NCBI RefSeq assembly: GCF_004000885.1
Contig: NZ_BIMC01000010.1
Coordinates: forward strand, 62,001 to 126,000
Reading direction: 5' to 3'
DNA length: 64,000 bases
DNA from: Paenibacillus glucanolyticus NBRC 15330
GTDB taxonomy: Bacteria; Bacillota; Bacilli; Paenibacillales; Paenibacillaceae
Shown here piece after piece: positions 50,837 to 60,002 of the stretch. Position 1 is the first letter of the stretch; each line of letters opens with the position of its first letter. Position numbers and translations under genes: made by a program. The notes under the pieces are model-generated. The model was not told the origin of the DNA. It saw only the letters and a list, made by a program, of their open reading frames with translations, and made no database searches.

Positions 50837-52220
50837 TCAAATACGTAGTCACTTTATTCTGAATAAGTCTGGCAACATCATCGGCTGATTTCTGACCGGT
50901 GAAGTAGGCAACGGCATCCTGAACGATGATATCGCGTACTTTATCCGACTTGAAATCCACTTGGTGGATAGCACCGTTAACAAAGCTGTCCAGTCGATCG
51001 AGCATGGCGCCGTCAACTTCGAAGATTTCTCCTTGCAGAGGCCCTTCCTTGTATGCCTGCACCTTTCCTTGTTCCTTCAACTGGCTGAGCAGATGGGCGA
51101 ATGCCTTTTTATTAATCGGAAAACCTGCCGCCTCCAGTGGTGTCTGTGTTGGCTCCGACATCATGAATTTGATGAAATCCCATGCCTCCGCTTGCACCTT
51201 GGAGTTCGCGTTGATCGCAATATCCCGATAGGTCCGGAAATAACCTCCGGCCGGCGTATCCGAGGCATGCGGTTTGATGAACAGTTTCATGTTTTCGCCA
51301 TATTCCCGTAAGGTTACAAGGTAGTCCCACGGTGAATTGATTTGGATGTTTCTAAAATAAGATTGGCTGCGAAAGTCTGTATTCACAACCTTGTCATCAA
51401 ACATCGTCTTGACCTGATCCATGAGCGATGTAAAAGCGTCCTCATCAAAATGGGCTTCACCAGTAGCCCGGTTTATGTATAAGGAGTAGTTATCCAATAT
51501 GATATCGGCCAGCAAATATTCAGGGCCCTCATACACCAATGCCGTTGAAAAATCGTTTGTATTTGCAGCCACCAGCTGATTCGCGGTTTCCGTAAACTCT
51601 TCCCATGACCATGTCTTGTCGTCTACCTTTATGCCGGATTCGGCTATCGCCTCTTCGTCGCCAGCAAAACCCATTAAAAAATACGCAAGCGGCATGCTGT
51701 AAAGTCCGTCCCCTATCCGGGTGGCATCGAGGATATTCATAAAGTATTCTTCCTTCTTGAAGGTTGGATCTTGATCCAACATCGTACCAAGATCCGCCAG
51801 AAGCTTATTCTTCACGTAACTGTCCGTAGGCAGCATATCCATCTGAATTAAATCGGGGCCTTTCCCGGCCAGCATCGCCGTATTGGTCGCTGTTACATAT
51901 TTCTCCATCTCAGCTTCCAAATGGGCATCATCGGTTTGCACATATTCCAGTTTGATTTCAATATTCGGATGAAGTTTCTCATATTTTTTCTTAGCAGCTT
52001 GAAACCGTTCATCCGGGAAAAAAGTCGAGAACACAATGGTCTTCTTGCCTCCTGTATCGGAATCCTTCTCTTCTCCGGCACCTGGCACAGTCTCTTTCGA
52101 TTCCTTTGATGTTTTACTTCCGATACTTGTCCCGCCATGGCTTGAACCGCCGTTTCCGCATGCTGCTAATGTGAAAACAATCATGCAGCATACCGTCAAC
52201 CATAATCCAAATTGTTTCAT
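50829..52220 (-). CDS. Module B sugar-type ABC substrate-binding lipoprotein
   Basis: A 463-aa family 1 solute-binding lipoprotein with lipobox TLAAC (Cys21) and a Gly/Ser/Lys/Glu-rich linker to about residue 58. The core shows KTIVFSTFFPDERFQAAKKK, KGPDLIQMDML, WSWEEFTETANQLV, AWDFIKFMMSEPTQ and GFPINKKAF. Its C-terminal YFTGQKSADDVARLIQNKVT matches the module A protein. First gene of the module B transporter operon, preceded by a regulatory region with TTGACA and a direct repeat. It differs from module A, where the corresponding gene is last. The ligand is unknown. Confidence 0.9.
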   Translation of the reverse strand: MKQFGLWLTVCCMIVFTLAACGNGGSSHGGTSIGSKTSKESKETVPGAGEEKDSDTGGKKTIVFSTFFPDERFQAAKKKYEKLHPNIEIKLEYVQTDDAHLEAEMEKYVTATNTAMLAGKGPDLIQMDMLPTDSYVKNKLLADLGTMLDQDPTFKKEEYFMNILDATRIGDGLYSMPLAYFLMGFAGDEEAIAESGIKVDDKTWSWEEFTETANQLVAANTNDFSTALVYEGPEYLLADIILDNYSLYINRATGEAHFDEDAFTSLMDQVKTMFDDKVVNTDFRSQSYFRNIQINSPWDYLVTLREYGENMKLFIKPHASDTPAGGYFRTYRDIAINANSKVQAEAWDFIKFMMSEPTQTPLEAAGFPINKKAFAHLLSQLKEQGKVQAYKEGPLQGEIFEVDGAMLDRLDSFVNGAIHQVDFKSDKVRDIIVQDAVAYFTGQKSADDVARLIQNKVTTYLNE

Positions 52221-52371
52221 CTTCTCAACTCTCCCTCTTCATTCAATAAATCGAAACCATCTTTGTCCTAAGGTACTGACCGCTCCTCCACTCCACAAAT
52301 GGCATACCCAATCCCCAATCCTTCGGACTCCTATCAATATAGGACGATCATGTCGCCAAAACTTCATCTAC

Positions 52372-52389
52372 TTGTAAACAATTTGTCAA
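52372..52389 (-). promoter_or_regulatory. Direct repeat upstream of module B transporter operon
   Basis: On the minus strand TTGACAA and TTTACAA (6 of 7 identical) with starts 11 bp apart, just after the terminator of the regulatory operon. The first copy also reads as a perfect -35 box, TTGACA. The same 11-bp geometry and TACAA core occur before module A. Confidence 0.4.
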
Positions 52390-52405
52390 CGAAAAAAAGC
52401 GAAAA

Positions 52406-52425
52406 ACCGAACGATATCGTTCGGT
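52406..52425 (-). terminator. Terminator of module B regulatory operon
   Basis: ACCGAACGAT / ATCGTTCGGT, a perfect 20-bp palindrome, followed on the minus strand by TTTTT and then TTTTTTT. It separates the regulator-kinase-lipoprotein operon from the transporter operon. Confidence 0.85.
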
Positions 52426-52473
52426 CTTCCGCAGCATGGAGAAGATGCTATTACATTCGTATCCGTCTTTGCC

Positions 52474-53616
52474 TTACTCGAATTCTATTATAAAAGGACG
52501 AAGATCCATAGGTTCTGCCTCCTTGACCACTCGTGGTTTCACATAGGTCTTCCGGCCATTCACAAGAAGACGGTTATGTTCTGGACTCCAGTACATGTCC
52601 GACGGGATGATCCCATGATAAATGGGTTCAGCGTGCAGGATGTTTTTACCCTGAAGCTTGCCTGCATAAATCGTATCCTTTCCGTTCAGGGAATAGGCAA
52701 TATACTTGCGATCCTGGGAGAACTCGAAACTGTCTACTTTCTCTAACAGGATGGACAGCTCCTGATTTCTGCGATCATATTCGTACAGCGTTCCTTCCAT
52801 TCCCAGGAATACAAATTGATCATGATTCAGCCAGTCGATCTGATCACTTCCTATTTCATGCTCATACTGAAGCTCAATCACGCTTCCATTGATTGTCCCC
52901 ATCGCAACGATGCGCCCATTGCTGGACTGATCCAGCACAATGAGCATCATCCGGCCATCATCCGAAATCTTGGCTTTAATTGGAACTCCTGCCATATCAA
53001 ACCCTTTCAATCGATAAACCTTGGCCTTCTCGGCTTGTGTATCATAAACGCCGATGCTCGCCAGCCTTCTACCTTCTTCCATGACGAGATAACTCACGTA
53101 TTGGCTATTAACAGACCAGGTGGGTTGTTCAAACAATAGCTGCTGCGTAGAATCCGTCGTAGCTTCCACCATCTCTTCTTCGCCACTCGGATACGTAATC
53201 AGCTTCAACGAAGCACCTTCAGCTGATTTGGCTATCCCTGAAATGGTCTTGCCATCCGGAGATAAATGGTGATACCTCGCATTGTTGCCCACGGCTTGAA
53301 GCGTTTCGACACTTTCATACGGGGCGGAGAGACGCTGCAACTGCAGACTTAAGCCCTCTGACGGACTAGCCTCCTCAAAGAGACCGATCACAGACTCCGG
53401 TGTTGCCCAGCCGAGCAGTTCACCTTGATTTGTGATGGAATTGGGAAGACGGTATATCGTCTTCACCTGAAATGGTCGCCTCCCTTCGTCTACCGTATGA
53501 TTCTCTTCCTTGCTCGGTATAATGATGGTCTCCGATCTCGGTCCATTCGCACAGCCGGTCAAGAGCAGGATGGCGAGAGTCACACACCATAACCCGGTTC
53601 GATTGTATGTCATCAT
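52474..53616 (-). CDS. Module B beta-propeller-like lipoprotein
   Basis: A 380-aa lipoprotein (lipobox LLTGC, Cys22) with repeating WD40/TolB-like blades: HHLSPDGKTISGIAKS, PTWSVNSQYVSYLVMEE, AKISDDGRMMLIVLDQ, FEFSQDRKYIAYSLNG and MYWSPEHNRLLVNGR each carry the S-x-D/E-G/N-x turn typical of propellers. No enzymatic motif is seen. Its start overlaps the kinase stop by 4 nt, exactly as for the lipoprotein of module A, although the folds differ. Likely job, by inference: an extracytoplasmic partner of the kinase or of the transporter. The operon ends at 52406-52425. Confidence 0.8.
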   Translation of the reverse strand: MMTYNRTGLWCVTLAILLLTGCANGPRSETIIIPSKEENHTVDEGRRPFQVKTIYRLPNSITNQGELLGWATPESVIGLFEEASPSEGLSLQLQRLSAPYESVETLQAVGNNARYHHLSPDGKTISGIAKSAEGASLKLITYPSGEEEMVEATTDSTQQLLFEQPTWSVNSQYVSYLVMEEGRRLASIGVYDTQAEKAKVYRLKGFDMAGVPIKAKISDDGRMMLIVLDQSSNGRIVAMGTINGSVIELQYEHEIGSDQIDWLNHDQFVFLGMEGTLYEYDRRNQELSILLEKVDSFEFSQDRKYIAYSLNGKDTIYAGKLQGKNILHAEPIYHGIIPSDMYWSPEHNRLLVNGRKTYVKPRVVKEAEPMDLRPFIIEFE

Positions 53617-55067
53617 GATCTCTCCACCCTTACATAAGGAATTTCCACATAGACGACGGTATGGGACTTCTCGCTGACAATGCGTATGGTTCCCTTGTGG
53701 TCATCAACGATGGATTTAACGATGCTGAGTCCCAGACCGACGCTCCCTTCTTCCTTGGAACTTTGTGGCCCCGAGAAAAACGGCTGAAACAAATTCGCAA
53801 GCTGGTCCGGGGGGATGGGTTCTCCCGGGTTATCGAATAGGAAGTGAACGCCCCCGTTGATATGCTTGGCCTTGACAGAGATTTCGGAATGAGATGCGCT
53901 GTATTTGATTGCATTGTCCAGAAGATTGATAAAGAGCTGGCGCAGCCTGTCCGGCTGACCAAGCACAAACAGCTCTTCTTCCGTTTCACAGGTAATGCTT
54001 TTCTTGTAACGCTTGGCTCGGAATGACATCGAATCAATCACATCGTGAAGTATTCCCCCCGTATCTACAAGTTCCAGGTCACCATCATGAGCGTTGTGCT
54101 GGGACACCTCAAGCAGCTTCAGCACCATGCTGTGCAGTCGGCGACTCTCTTCGACAATGTGCGTCATTCCTTTATCGAAGAACTCTCTGTCGTCGTCCCC
54201 CTTTTCCCTGATGATCTCGGCATAACCAAGAATGGAGGTCAGCGGTGTTTTGAGTTCATGTGTCACATTGTCAAAAAAACGCTTCTCCTGTTCGTTCAGA
54301 CTCTTCAGTCGGTCCCGATCTCGTTCAATTGTGGAAATTTGACTGCCGATCCGGTCTATCATGTCATTAAAATTCAACGCCAGTTCGCCAATTTCATCTC
54401 TTCGCTGGAACTGGATCCGGACATCCAGATTGCCGTTCTTAACGTCTGTAGAAGCCCGCGTTAACTTCACCAACGGAATTGTGATATGCCTGGAGAGCAT
54501 GTAGGAGAATAGAAATGCAGCAGTGAATATGGCGAGCGCGATGTAAAAAATGATATCCATGATGCGTCCGCTTTGTTCGTAGAGGAGTGTGAAATCTTTA
54601 GTAAAGCGCAAAATGCCCACTTTAACCCCATCAATAATTACTGGATAGGAATAAAGAACACTTCCGCTGTCGCGGCCGTAAGTGATGGTATAAGCCGTTT
54701 TACCCTCAATGGCTTGCTGGAGATCCTCATTCGATTGTCCCGTGAATTCCTTCTCGTCCGATGAGAACAATAACGTGCCATCAACGGTATATGCACTGAC
54801 ATGACTTGAAGTGGCGTGGTTCAAGTCTTTCACCATTTCCTCGGCCATCTGCCCGAAATAAAGTGTGTTGTTTGTGAAATGGTTGATGAGAAAAGCTTGC
54901 CGTACATAGACATTGCTATTGTTTTTGAGCCCGACCAAATCGGATGTTACAATCTTCTGATTGCTGGTCCGTATGACTTCTTTGACGGTCTGATTGAGCA
55001 CAAGGAAAGAAAGGCTGAAGATCAGAAAAAAACCAACGATAAATTTGGCTCTGATAGTCCGAAGCAT
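53613..55067 (-). CDS. Module B sensor histidine kinase
   Basis: A 484-aa membrane kinase. Order: helix 7-28; extracytoplasmic sensor region (about 35-165) with TVDGTLLFSSDEKEFTGQS and VIIDGVKVGILRFT resembling a Cache/PAS fold; helix 170-190; HAMP (SRHITIPLVKLTRA); HisKA box VTHELKTPLTSILGYAEIIRE near 267; and HATPase with N box (INLLDNAIKYS), G1 (FDNPGEPIP, with Asp replaced by the less usual NPG) and G2 (VGLGLSIVKSI). All catalytic features appear present. It follows the regulator by 3 nt and overlaps the lipoprotein by 4 nt, the same junctions as in module A. Confidence 0.93.
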   Translation of the reverse strand: MLRTIRAKFIVGFFLIFSLSFLVLNQTVKEVIRTSNQKIVTSDLVGLKNNSNVYVRQAFLINHFTNNTLYFGQMAEEMVKDLNHATSSHVSAYTVDGTLLFSSDEKEFTGQSNEDLQQAIEGKTAYTITYGRDSGSVLYSYPVIIDGVKVGILRFTKDFTLLYEQSGRIMDIIFYIALAIFTAAFLFSYMLSRHITIPLVKLTRASTDVKNGNLDVRIQFQRRDEIGELALNFNDMIDRIGSQISTIERDRDRLKSLNEQEKRFFDNVTHELKTPLTSILGYAEIIREKGDDDREFFDKGMTHIVEESRRLHSMVLKLLEVSQHNAHDGDLELVDTGGILHDVIDSMSFRAKRYKKSITCETEEELFVLGQPDRLRQLFINLLDNAIKYSASHSEISVKAKHINGGVHFLFDNPGEPIPPDQLANLFQPFFSGPQSSKEEGSVGLGLSIVKSIVDDHKGTIRIVSEKSHTVVYVEIPYVRVERS

Positions 55068-55070
55068 CCC

Positions 55071-55769
55071 TTATTCCGCCACTTTCTCGAATTTGTACCC
55101 GATGCCGAATACGGTTGTGATGAGATCGCTGGCATCCAGCTTTTTGCGGAGCCTTTGAATATGAGTATCCACCGTCCGCGTATCCCCCATAAAATCATAA
55201 CCCCAGACCAAATCAAGCAGCTCCGAGCGCGTATAAATCTTCCCTCGGTGGCGATACAGGGTCATGAGCAGATCGAATTCCTTCGGTGTGAGATCAATCA
55301 AACTGCCGTCTTTCTTGACCAGACGCTCCTCCATTACGATTTCGATGCATTTAAACCGGATAACAACCTCTTGTGCCTCTTCTCTCTCAACATGGTTAGC
55401 CTGATCCAGCCGCCTAAGGATGGTGCGAATTCGCGCAACGACCTCCCGCAAATCAAAAGGCTTCGTGATATAATCATCCGCACCAAACTCAAGCCCAAGC
55501 ACTTTATCCGTAATATCCGATTTAGCCGTAATCATGAATATGGGAATGTTGTAATCTGCGGTTACTTTTTTGCAAATATCGAGTCCGCTTTGATCCGGCA
55601 GCATCCAATCCAGCAAGAGCAGGTCAGGACTGAAATCTTCCAGTTCCCTAAAACCTGCGGCTCCGCTGGCTGCCGTTCGGGTCTCGAACCCCTCCATAGC
55701 CAGCCCATACGCAAGCAAATCGGCGATCGGTCCCTCGTCTTCGATAATGAGAATTTTCGTTTTTTTCAT
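55071..55769 (-). CDS. Module B OmpR-type response regulator
   Basis: A 232-aa response regulator. Receiver: ILIIEDEGPIADLL, phospho-Asp in LLLLDWMLPDQSG (about 53), Lys in DDYITKPFDLREV. Output winged helix: DLTPKEFDLLMTLYRHRG, TRTVDTHIQRLRKKLDAS, VFGIGYKFE. The ATG at 55769 is preceded by GGAG and is preferred over a frame 47 codons longer that has no ribosome site. First gene of the operon. It likely controls the transporter operon that starts at 52220 and its own promoter. Confidence 0.92.
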   Translation of the reverse strand: MKKTKILIIEDEGPIADLLAYGLAMEGFETRTAASGAAGFRELEDFSPDLLLLDWMLPDQSGLDICKKVTADYNIPIFMITAKSDITDKVLGLEFGADDYITKPFDLREVVARIRTILRRLDQANHVEREEAQEVVIRFKCIEIVMEERLVKKDGSLIDLTPKEFDLLMTLYRHRGKIYTRSELLDLVWGYDFMGDTRTVDTHIQRLRKKLDASDLITTVFGIGYKFEKVAE

Positions 55770-55866
55770 GAGGTCTCCATTCTTAATCCTTAAACCTGTT
55801 AATGAATCGATTTTAGCATATACCTTCTGCAAATGATAAATTAGATAAGCTGCAAGCGTGGTGAGT

Positions 55867-57303
55867 CTACTGTGTATCCGGTAAATGCAGCAGCTCTGGT
55901 ACAGTGACAAATGAATAACCTTGGTCCTTCAAATCAGGAATCAACTGTTTAAGGGCTTCGATTGTGTTGGCAAGATGATTCTTACCATTAGCCGTATGCT
56001 GCAGAATAATGCCTCCCGGCTTTAACTGCGTGTGTATTCGCTGCATGATCCCCTGGGCAGGCAAGCCTGACCAGTCCATCGTGTCCACGGACCAGTTCAC
56101 GATGGCTAAATCCAAACTTTGTATGGCCTCTACTTTTTCCTCATCCAAAGCGCCATACGGAGGTCTAAACAAGGAGGGGCGGTAGCCTATAATATCATTC
56201 AGCTTGTCCTGCGTATCATTGATTTGCTTCATCGCTTCTTCCATGGTTATCTCCTTGAAGTTCGGATGAGACCAGGAATGATTCCCTATGGCATGACCTT
56301 CCTCCACAATCCGCCGCACGGTCTCAGGATGGGACGCAGCCCGATCTCCCAGAATAAAGAAAGTAGCTTTAATATCGTTCTCTCTCAATATATCCAAAAT
56401 CTGCGGCGTAACGATGGCATCCGGACCATCATCGAACGTTAATGCGACCTGCTTACCGTCTTTTGCCGATCCGTTAAAATACACCTTCTTCTCCATCGAC
56501 TGATTCTGATTCTGATTCGTGCCGGATGAGCTTATCTCGTTTGGGCTGCCATCTGTTTGCTGACCAGCCGAGTGTCCCTGCTCTCCCATAAAATAGTCTC
56601 GGAGTCCGTCTACAATAGATTGAGCGGCTCGCTCCAGCCCTTCATTGCTCAGGAGCAAATGTTCGTCGTCCGCATTGGTGAGATATCCAACTTCCACAAG
56701 TACTGCCGGCATCTTGGGCGTAGCGAGCACTTTTAATTGTTCCTCTTTTATGCCGCGATCCCGGAGTCCAAGCCCCTTCACTACATGCTTCTGAAGGGTT
56801 TGAGCCAACGGAATGCTGTCCTCGTGCCGATATAGGGTTTCCGTTCCCGAAGTTGTGGGATCTGTATACGTGTTGCCATGGATTGAAATCATAACATCCG
56901 CATTCCAATCATTCGCGATAGCTGCCCGATCTTCCAATTCTACAAATTGATCATCTATACGTGTCATTAATGGCTCAAACAGGGGGTCTTCTTCCAGAAT
57001 ATCAAACACCCGCCCGGCAAGGGATAGGTTGAATTCCTTCTCATATGCGCCGCTTACACCGGTAGCACCGGGATCTTTACCCCCATGACCAGGATCGATA
57101 GCGATTCGATACGTCTGATGATTGTCAGGTGAATCAGGAAGAGTCTTATAGATCTCTCCATGTTTAGCTGATGATGCCGGTATTAACTTCACCGTAGCTG
57201 AGCCGGTGTGCCATGCCAATTTGAATCCTAGGCAGAAAATGATTCCGATAAGTATGATATAGAAGACTTTCGCTGGTTTTTTACGTTTCTTGTGATGGAT
57301 CAT
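55867..57303 (-). CDS. Amidase_3 - polysaccharide deacetylase fusion protein
   Basis: A 478-aa exported or membrane-anchored two-enzyme protein. An N-terminal helix (VFYIILIGIIFCLGFKLAW) is followed by an N-acetylmuramoyl-L-alanine amidase domain (about 65-225). Its zinc ligands and catalytic Glu are visible: DPGHGGKDPG near 71, YEKEFNL, SIHGN near 138, LVEVGYLTN near 204. After a Gly/Ser/Gln-rich linker comes a NodB-type deacetylase domain (about 275-478) with TFDDGPD, HSWSHPNF, RPPYGALD and VNWSVDTMDW. Both domains look catalytically complete. One protein would thus cut stem peptides off glycan strands and deacetylate sugars. The start has GGAGGAG upstream. It is a single gene on the same strand as the module B regulator, with a 97-bp gap. 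Confidence 0.92.
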   Translation of the reverse strand: MIHHKKRKKPAKVFYIILIGIIFCLGFKLAWHTGSATVKLIPASSAKHGEIYKTLPDSPDNHQTYRIAIDPGHGGKDPGATGVSGAYEKEFNLSLAGRVFDILEEDPLFEPLMTRIDDQFVELEDRAAIANDWNADVMISIHGNTYTDPTTSGTETLYRHEDSIPLAQTLQKHVVKGLGLRDRGIKEEQLKVLATPKMPAVLVEVGYLTNADDEHLLLSNEGLERAAQSIVDGLRDYFMGEQGHSAGQQTDGSPNEISSSGTNQNQNQSMEKKVYFNGSAKDGKQVALTFDDGPDAIVTPQILDILRENDIKATFFILGDRAASHPETVRRIVEEGHAIGNHSWSHPNFKEITMEEAMKQINDTQDKLNDIIGYRPSLFRPPYGALDEEKVEAIQSLDLAIVNWSVDTMDWSGLPAQGIMQRIHTQLKPGGIILQHTANGKNHLANTIEALKQLIPDLKDQGYSFVTVPELLHLPDTQ

Positions 57304-57642
57304 GGCTCCTCCTTCTGGGTGATCGGTTCATATTTTGTTAATGGAACTATGCAGGAAATACCTCTCTTTTTATTTTGCTAGACTCGTTCCATAAGAAGAA
57401 TATAATCGCTGGATGTGACAACGATTTTACCGAGATGTCAACAACTTGTGTCAAAGTGCTGCTCGATATAAATCCAAAACAAATCTATCATTCTGCCGCC
57501 CTGGCTGGACTTCCTTGCTTGTTATCTAAAGTCCACCCGTTTCGATACAACAAAAAAAAGCAGGCTGCCGTGGCAGCCTGCTTCTATCGCAACTAAACTA
57601 TATCCTCCCGCAATCGCAGAGATGTTTCTACATTCCTTCTAT
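57304..57642. other. Intergenic region with metE terminator
   Basis: A 339-bp gap containing the metE terminator (57558-57583) and the promoter area of the amidase-deacetylase gene. No gene is seen. Confidence 0.6.
57558..57583 (-). terminator. Rho-independent terminator of metE
   Basis: AAGCAGGCTGCC / GGCAGCCTGCTT with a minimal loop, then eight T on the minus strand. Confidence 0.9.
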
Positions 57643-59931
57643 TTATACGTTCAATGAATAAGCCGAACGAGCGATTTCTGTCGCTTGAACCATGTTGCGC
57701 AAGGATTCCACTGTCTCTTCCTTACCGCGTGTCTTGAGACCGCAGTCCGGATTAATCCAGAACAGCTTCGGATCCAGTACACGGAGTGCGCGATCAATCA
57801 TACTTGTCATCTCTTCGACTCGAGGTACCCGCGGACTGTGGATATCGTATACACCGAGTCCAATTCCCAGCTTGTACGTGTTGACTTCAAAGCTATGGAT
57901 CAGTTCGCCATGGCTGCGCGAAGTCTCGATGGAGATCACATCGGCGTCCATGGATTCAATCGAATCAATCATGTCATGGAACTCGCAATAACACATATGC
58001 GTATGAATTTGCGTCGTTGGCTGAACCGTGCAAGTGGTCATGCGGAAGGCTTTAACAGCCCATGCCAGATACTCCGCCTGATCTTCTTCCTTAAGCGGAA
58101 GTCCTTCGCGCACCGCAGGCTCATCCACCTGAATCATTCCGATGCCTGCTTGCTCCAGCGCCTCGACCTCTTGTCTTAGGGCATAAGCCAGTTGATATGC
58201 AATCTGTTCGCGAGTGATATCTTCACGGACGAACGACCAGTTCATGATTGTAATCGGTCCGGTCAGCATCCCTTTAACAGGACGGTTGGTCTTGGACTGT
58301 GCATACTTCGTTTCCTCAACGGTCATCGCTTTCTCGAAGGCAACATCCCCGAAGATAACCGGTGGTTTTACGCAGCGGGAGCCATAGGATTGAACCCATC
58401 CATACTGCGTGAAGGCAAAGCCCTCCAGCTTCTCACCGAAGAATTCAACCATGTCCGTGCGTTCAAATTCTCCGTGCACAAGCACGTCCAGACCGATCTC
58501 TTCCTGCAGCTTGATCCAAATATCGATTTGCTCCTGAATAAAACCCTCATACTGCTCATTATTCCACTCGCCCTTTCGCCACAGCTGGCGAGCCTTGCGT
58601 ACTTCGGCTGACTGCGGAAAGCTTCCAATGGTAGTTGTCGGAAAAATCGGCAGCTGCCATTTGTTCTGCTGGGCGACGTGACGCTCTGCGAACGGCAGAC
58701 TGCGAGCCGGCTCCTGTGCACTCACCGCAGCAACAGCCTGCTGAACGTCATGGCGGTTACGCTCACCCGATTGCTTAAGCGCCTGAATTGCAAGCTCGGA
58801 CTGCTCCAGTTCTTCAGCGATCCGGGCTGCGCCTGTAGAGACCGCTTTCGTTAACAGGACCAGTTCATTCAGCTTCTCATCCGCAAAGGCAAGAGCACCC
58901 TTCAGTTCGGGAAGAAGTTTCGTTTCGTTGTTTACTGTCACTGGTACATGGAGCAAACTGCATGAGGATTGAACGATGAGACGCTCAGCAGCCACGTATT
59001 GGGTCAATTCCTCCAATTGTGTCAGTTTCTCGCGCAGTGACGCCTTCCAGATACCGCGTCCATCGATGACACCCGCTCCCAGAACTTTGTTCGAAGGAAA
59101 TCCTGATTCTTTGATGGCTTGGACATTACCAGTCTGCCCATGCACAAAGTCAAGGCCTATGCCACTGACAGGCAGCTGAATGATGTCCTGGTAGTTTTCT
59201 ACAGCTTCAAAATAGGTTTGCAGCATGATGTTCAAGCCAGGAGCCGAAGCTGCAAATGTTTCGTAGATCGTTCTTAACCGCTGCAGATCGCCATCGCTTA
59301 ATTTCGTGACAAGAATCGGCTCGTCGATCTGTACCCATTGAACGCCTTCTTGTGCCAATTCCTGAAGAATCTGCACATAAAGGGGTAACAATTTCTTGAG
59401 CCAAGCATCCGTCTCCGAGGGCTGATATCCCTTCGACAATTTCAGGAAGGTTAACGGGCCAACAATTACCGGCTTGCCTTCAATCCCGAGCTTTTCCTTC
59501 GCCTCTTTATAGGCAGCAAGCGGTCTGTTCTCCGTAAGAACCGGCGTCGCTCCATCCAATTCAGGCACGATATAATGATAATTGGTGTTAAACCACTTGG
59601 TCATTTCACTTGCCGTAGCATCCTTGGTTCCGCGTGCAATGCCATAATAAACGGACAAAGGCACCTCGCCGCCCTTATAGGGAAAACGCTTCGGTATAAT
59701 GCCAAACATTGTTGCCGTATCCAGAACGTGATCGTAATAACTGAAGTCATTGACCGCAATGAGATCAATTCCCTTCTCCTGCTGCTTGCGTAAATGATTC
59801 AGTCGAATCTCCTGCAGCTGCTGGTGGAACTCCGATTCTTCAAGCTTCCCCGCCCAGAACGCTTCTAACGCTTTCTTCCATTCACGATCCGCACCAATTC
59901 GTGGATACCCCAAAACGCTGCTTCTTGTCAT
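57643..59931 (-). CDS. metE: Cobalamin-independent methionine synthase
   Basis: A 762-aa cytosolic enzyme transferring a methyl group from methyltetrahydrofolate polyglutamate to homocysteine without vitamin B12. The length and two-barrel layout are standard. Zinc and homocysteine ligands are visible: HMCYCEF near residue 647, ISIETSRSHGE after it, and NPDCGLKTRG near 729. FPTTTIGSFPQSAEVRKARQ opens the C-terminal barrel, and GYPRIGADREWKKALEAFW is the classic N-terminus. The ATG is preceded by a weak purine stretch. No SAM or cobalamin riboswitch is seen in the 200-bp leader; instead an inverted-repeat array at 60003-60035 resembles a LysR-type MetR operator. It is a single gene with a strong terminator. 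Confidence 0.97.
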   Translation of the reverse strand: MTRSSVLGYPRIGADREWKKALEAFWAGKLEESEFHQQLQEIRLNHLRKQQEKGIDLIAVNDFSYYDHVLDTATMFGIIPKRFPYKGGEVPLSVYYGIARGTKDATASEMTKWFNTNYHYIVPELDGATPVLTENRPLAAYKEAKEKLGIEGKPVIVGPLTFLKLSKGYQPSETDAWLKKLLPLYVQILQELAQEGVQWVQIDEPILVTKLSDGDLQRLRTIYETFAASAPGLNIMLQTYFEAVENYQDIIQLPVSGIGLDFVHGQTGNVQAIKESGFPSNKVLGAGVIDGRGIWKASLREKLTQLEELTQYVAAERLIVQSSCSLLHVPVTVNNETKLLPELKGALAFADEKLNELVLLTKAVSTGAARIAEELEQSELAIQALKQSGERNRHDVQQAVAAVSAQEPARSLPFAERHVAQQNKWQLPIFPTTTIGSFPQSAEVRKARQLWRKGEWNNEQYEGFIQEQIDIWIKLQEEIGLDVLVHGEFERTDMVEFFGEKLEGFAFTQYGWVQSYGSRCVKPPVIFGDVAFEKAMTVEETKYAQSKTNRPVKGMLTGPITIMNWSFVREDITREQIAYQLAYALRQEVEALEQAGIGMIQVDEPAVREGLPLKEEDQAEYLAWAVKAFRMTTCTVQPTTQIHTHMCYCEFHDMIDSIESMDADVISIETSRSHGELIHSFEVNTYKLGIGLGVYDIHSPRVPRVEEMTSMIDRALRVLDPKLFWINPDCGLKTRGKEETVESLRNMVQATEIARSAYSLNV

Positions 59932-60002
59932 CTATGTAACACTCCCATACAAATTGTTACAAAGAAGATATCATGTATTCATCGGTATAGTGTAACTCGA
60001 AT

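Noticed and set aside
54816-55793. 325-codon plus-strand frame opposite the module B kinase and regulator genes
   Set aside because: Both opposite genes have complete catalytic motifs; the antisense translation has no recognisable features.
57375-57596. 73-codon plus-strand frame near the metE terminator
   Set aside because: It reads through the metE terminator hairpin and has no ribosome site or conserved features.
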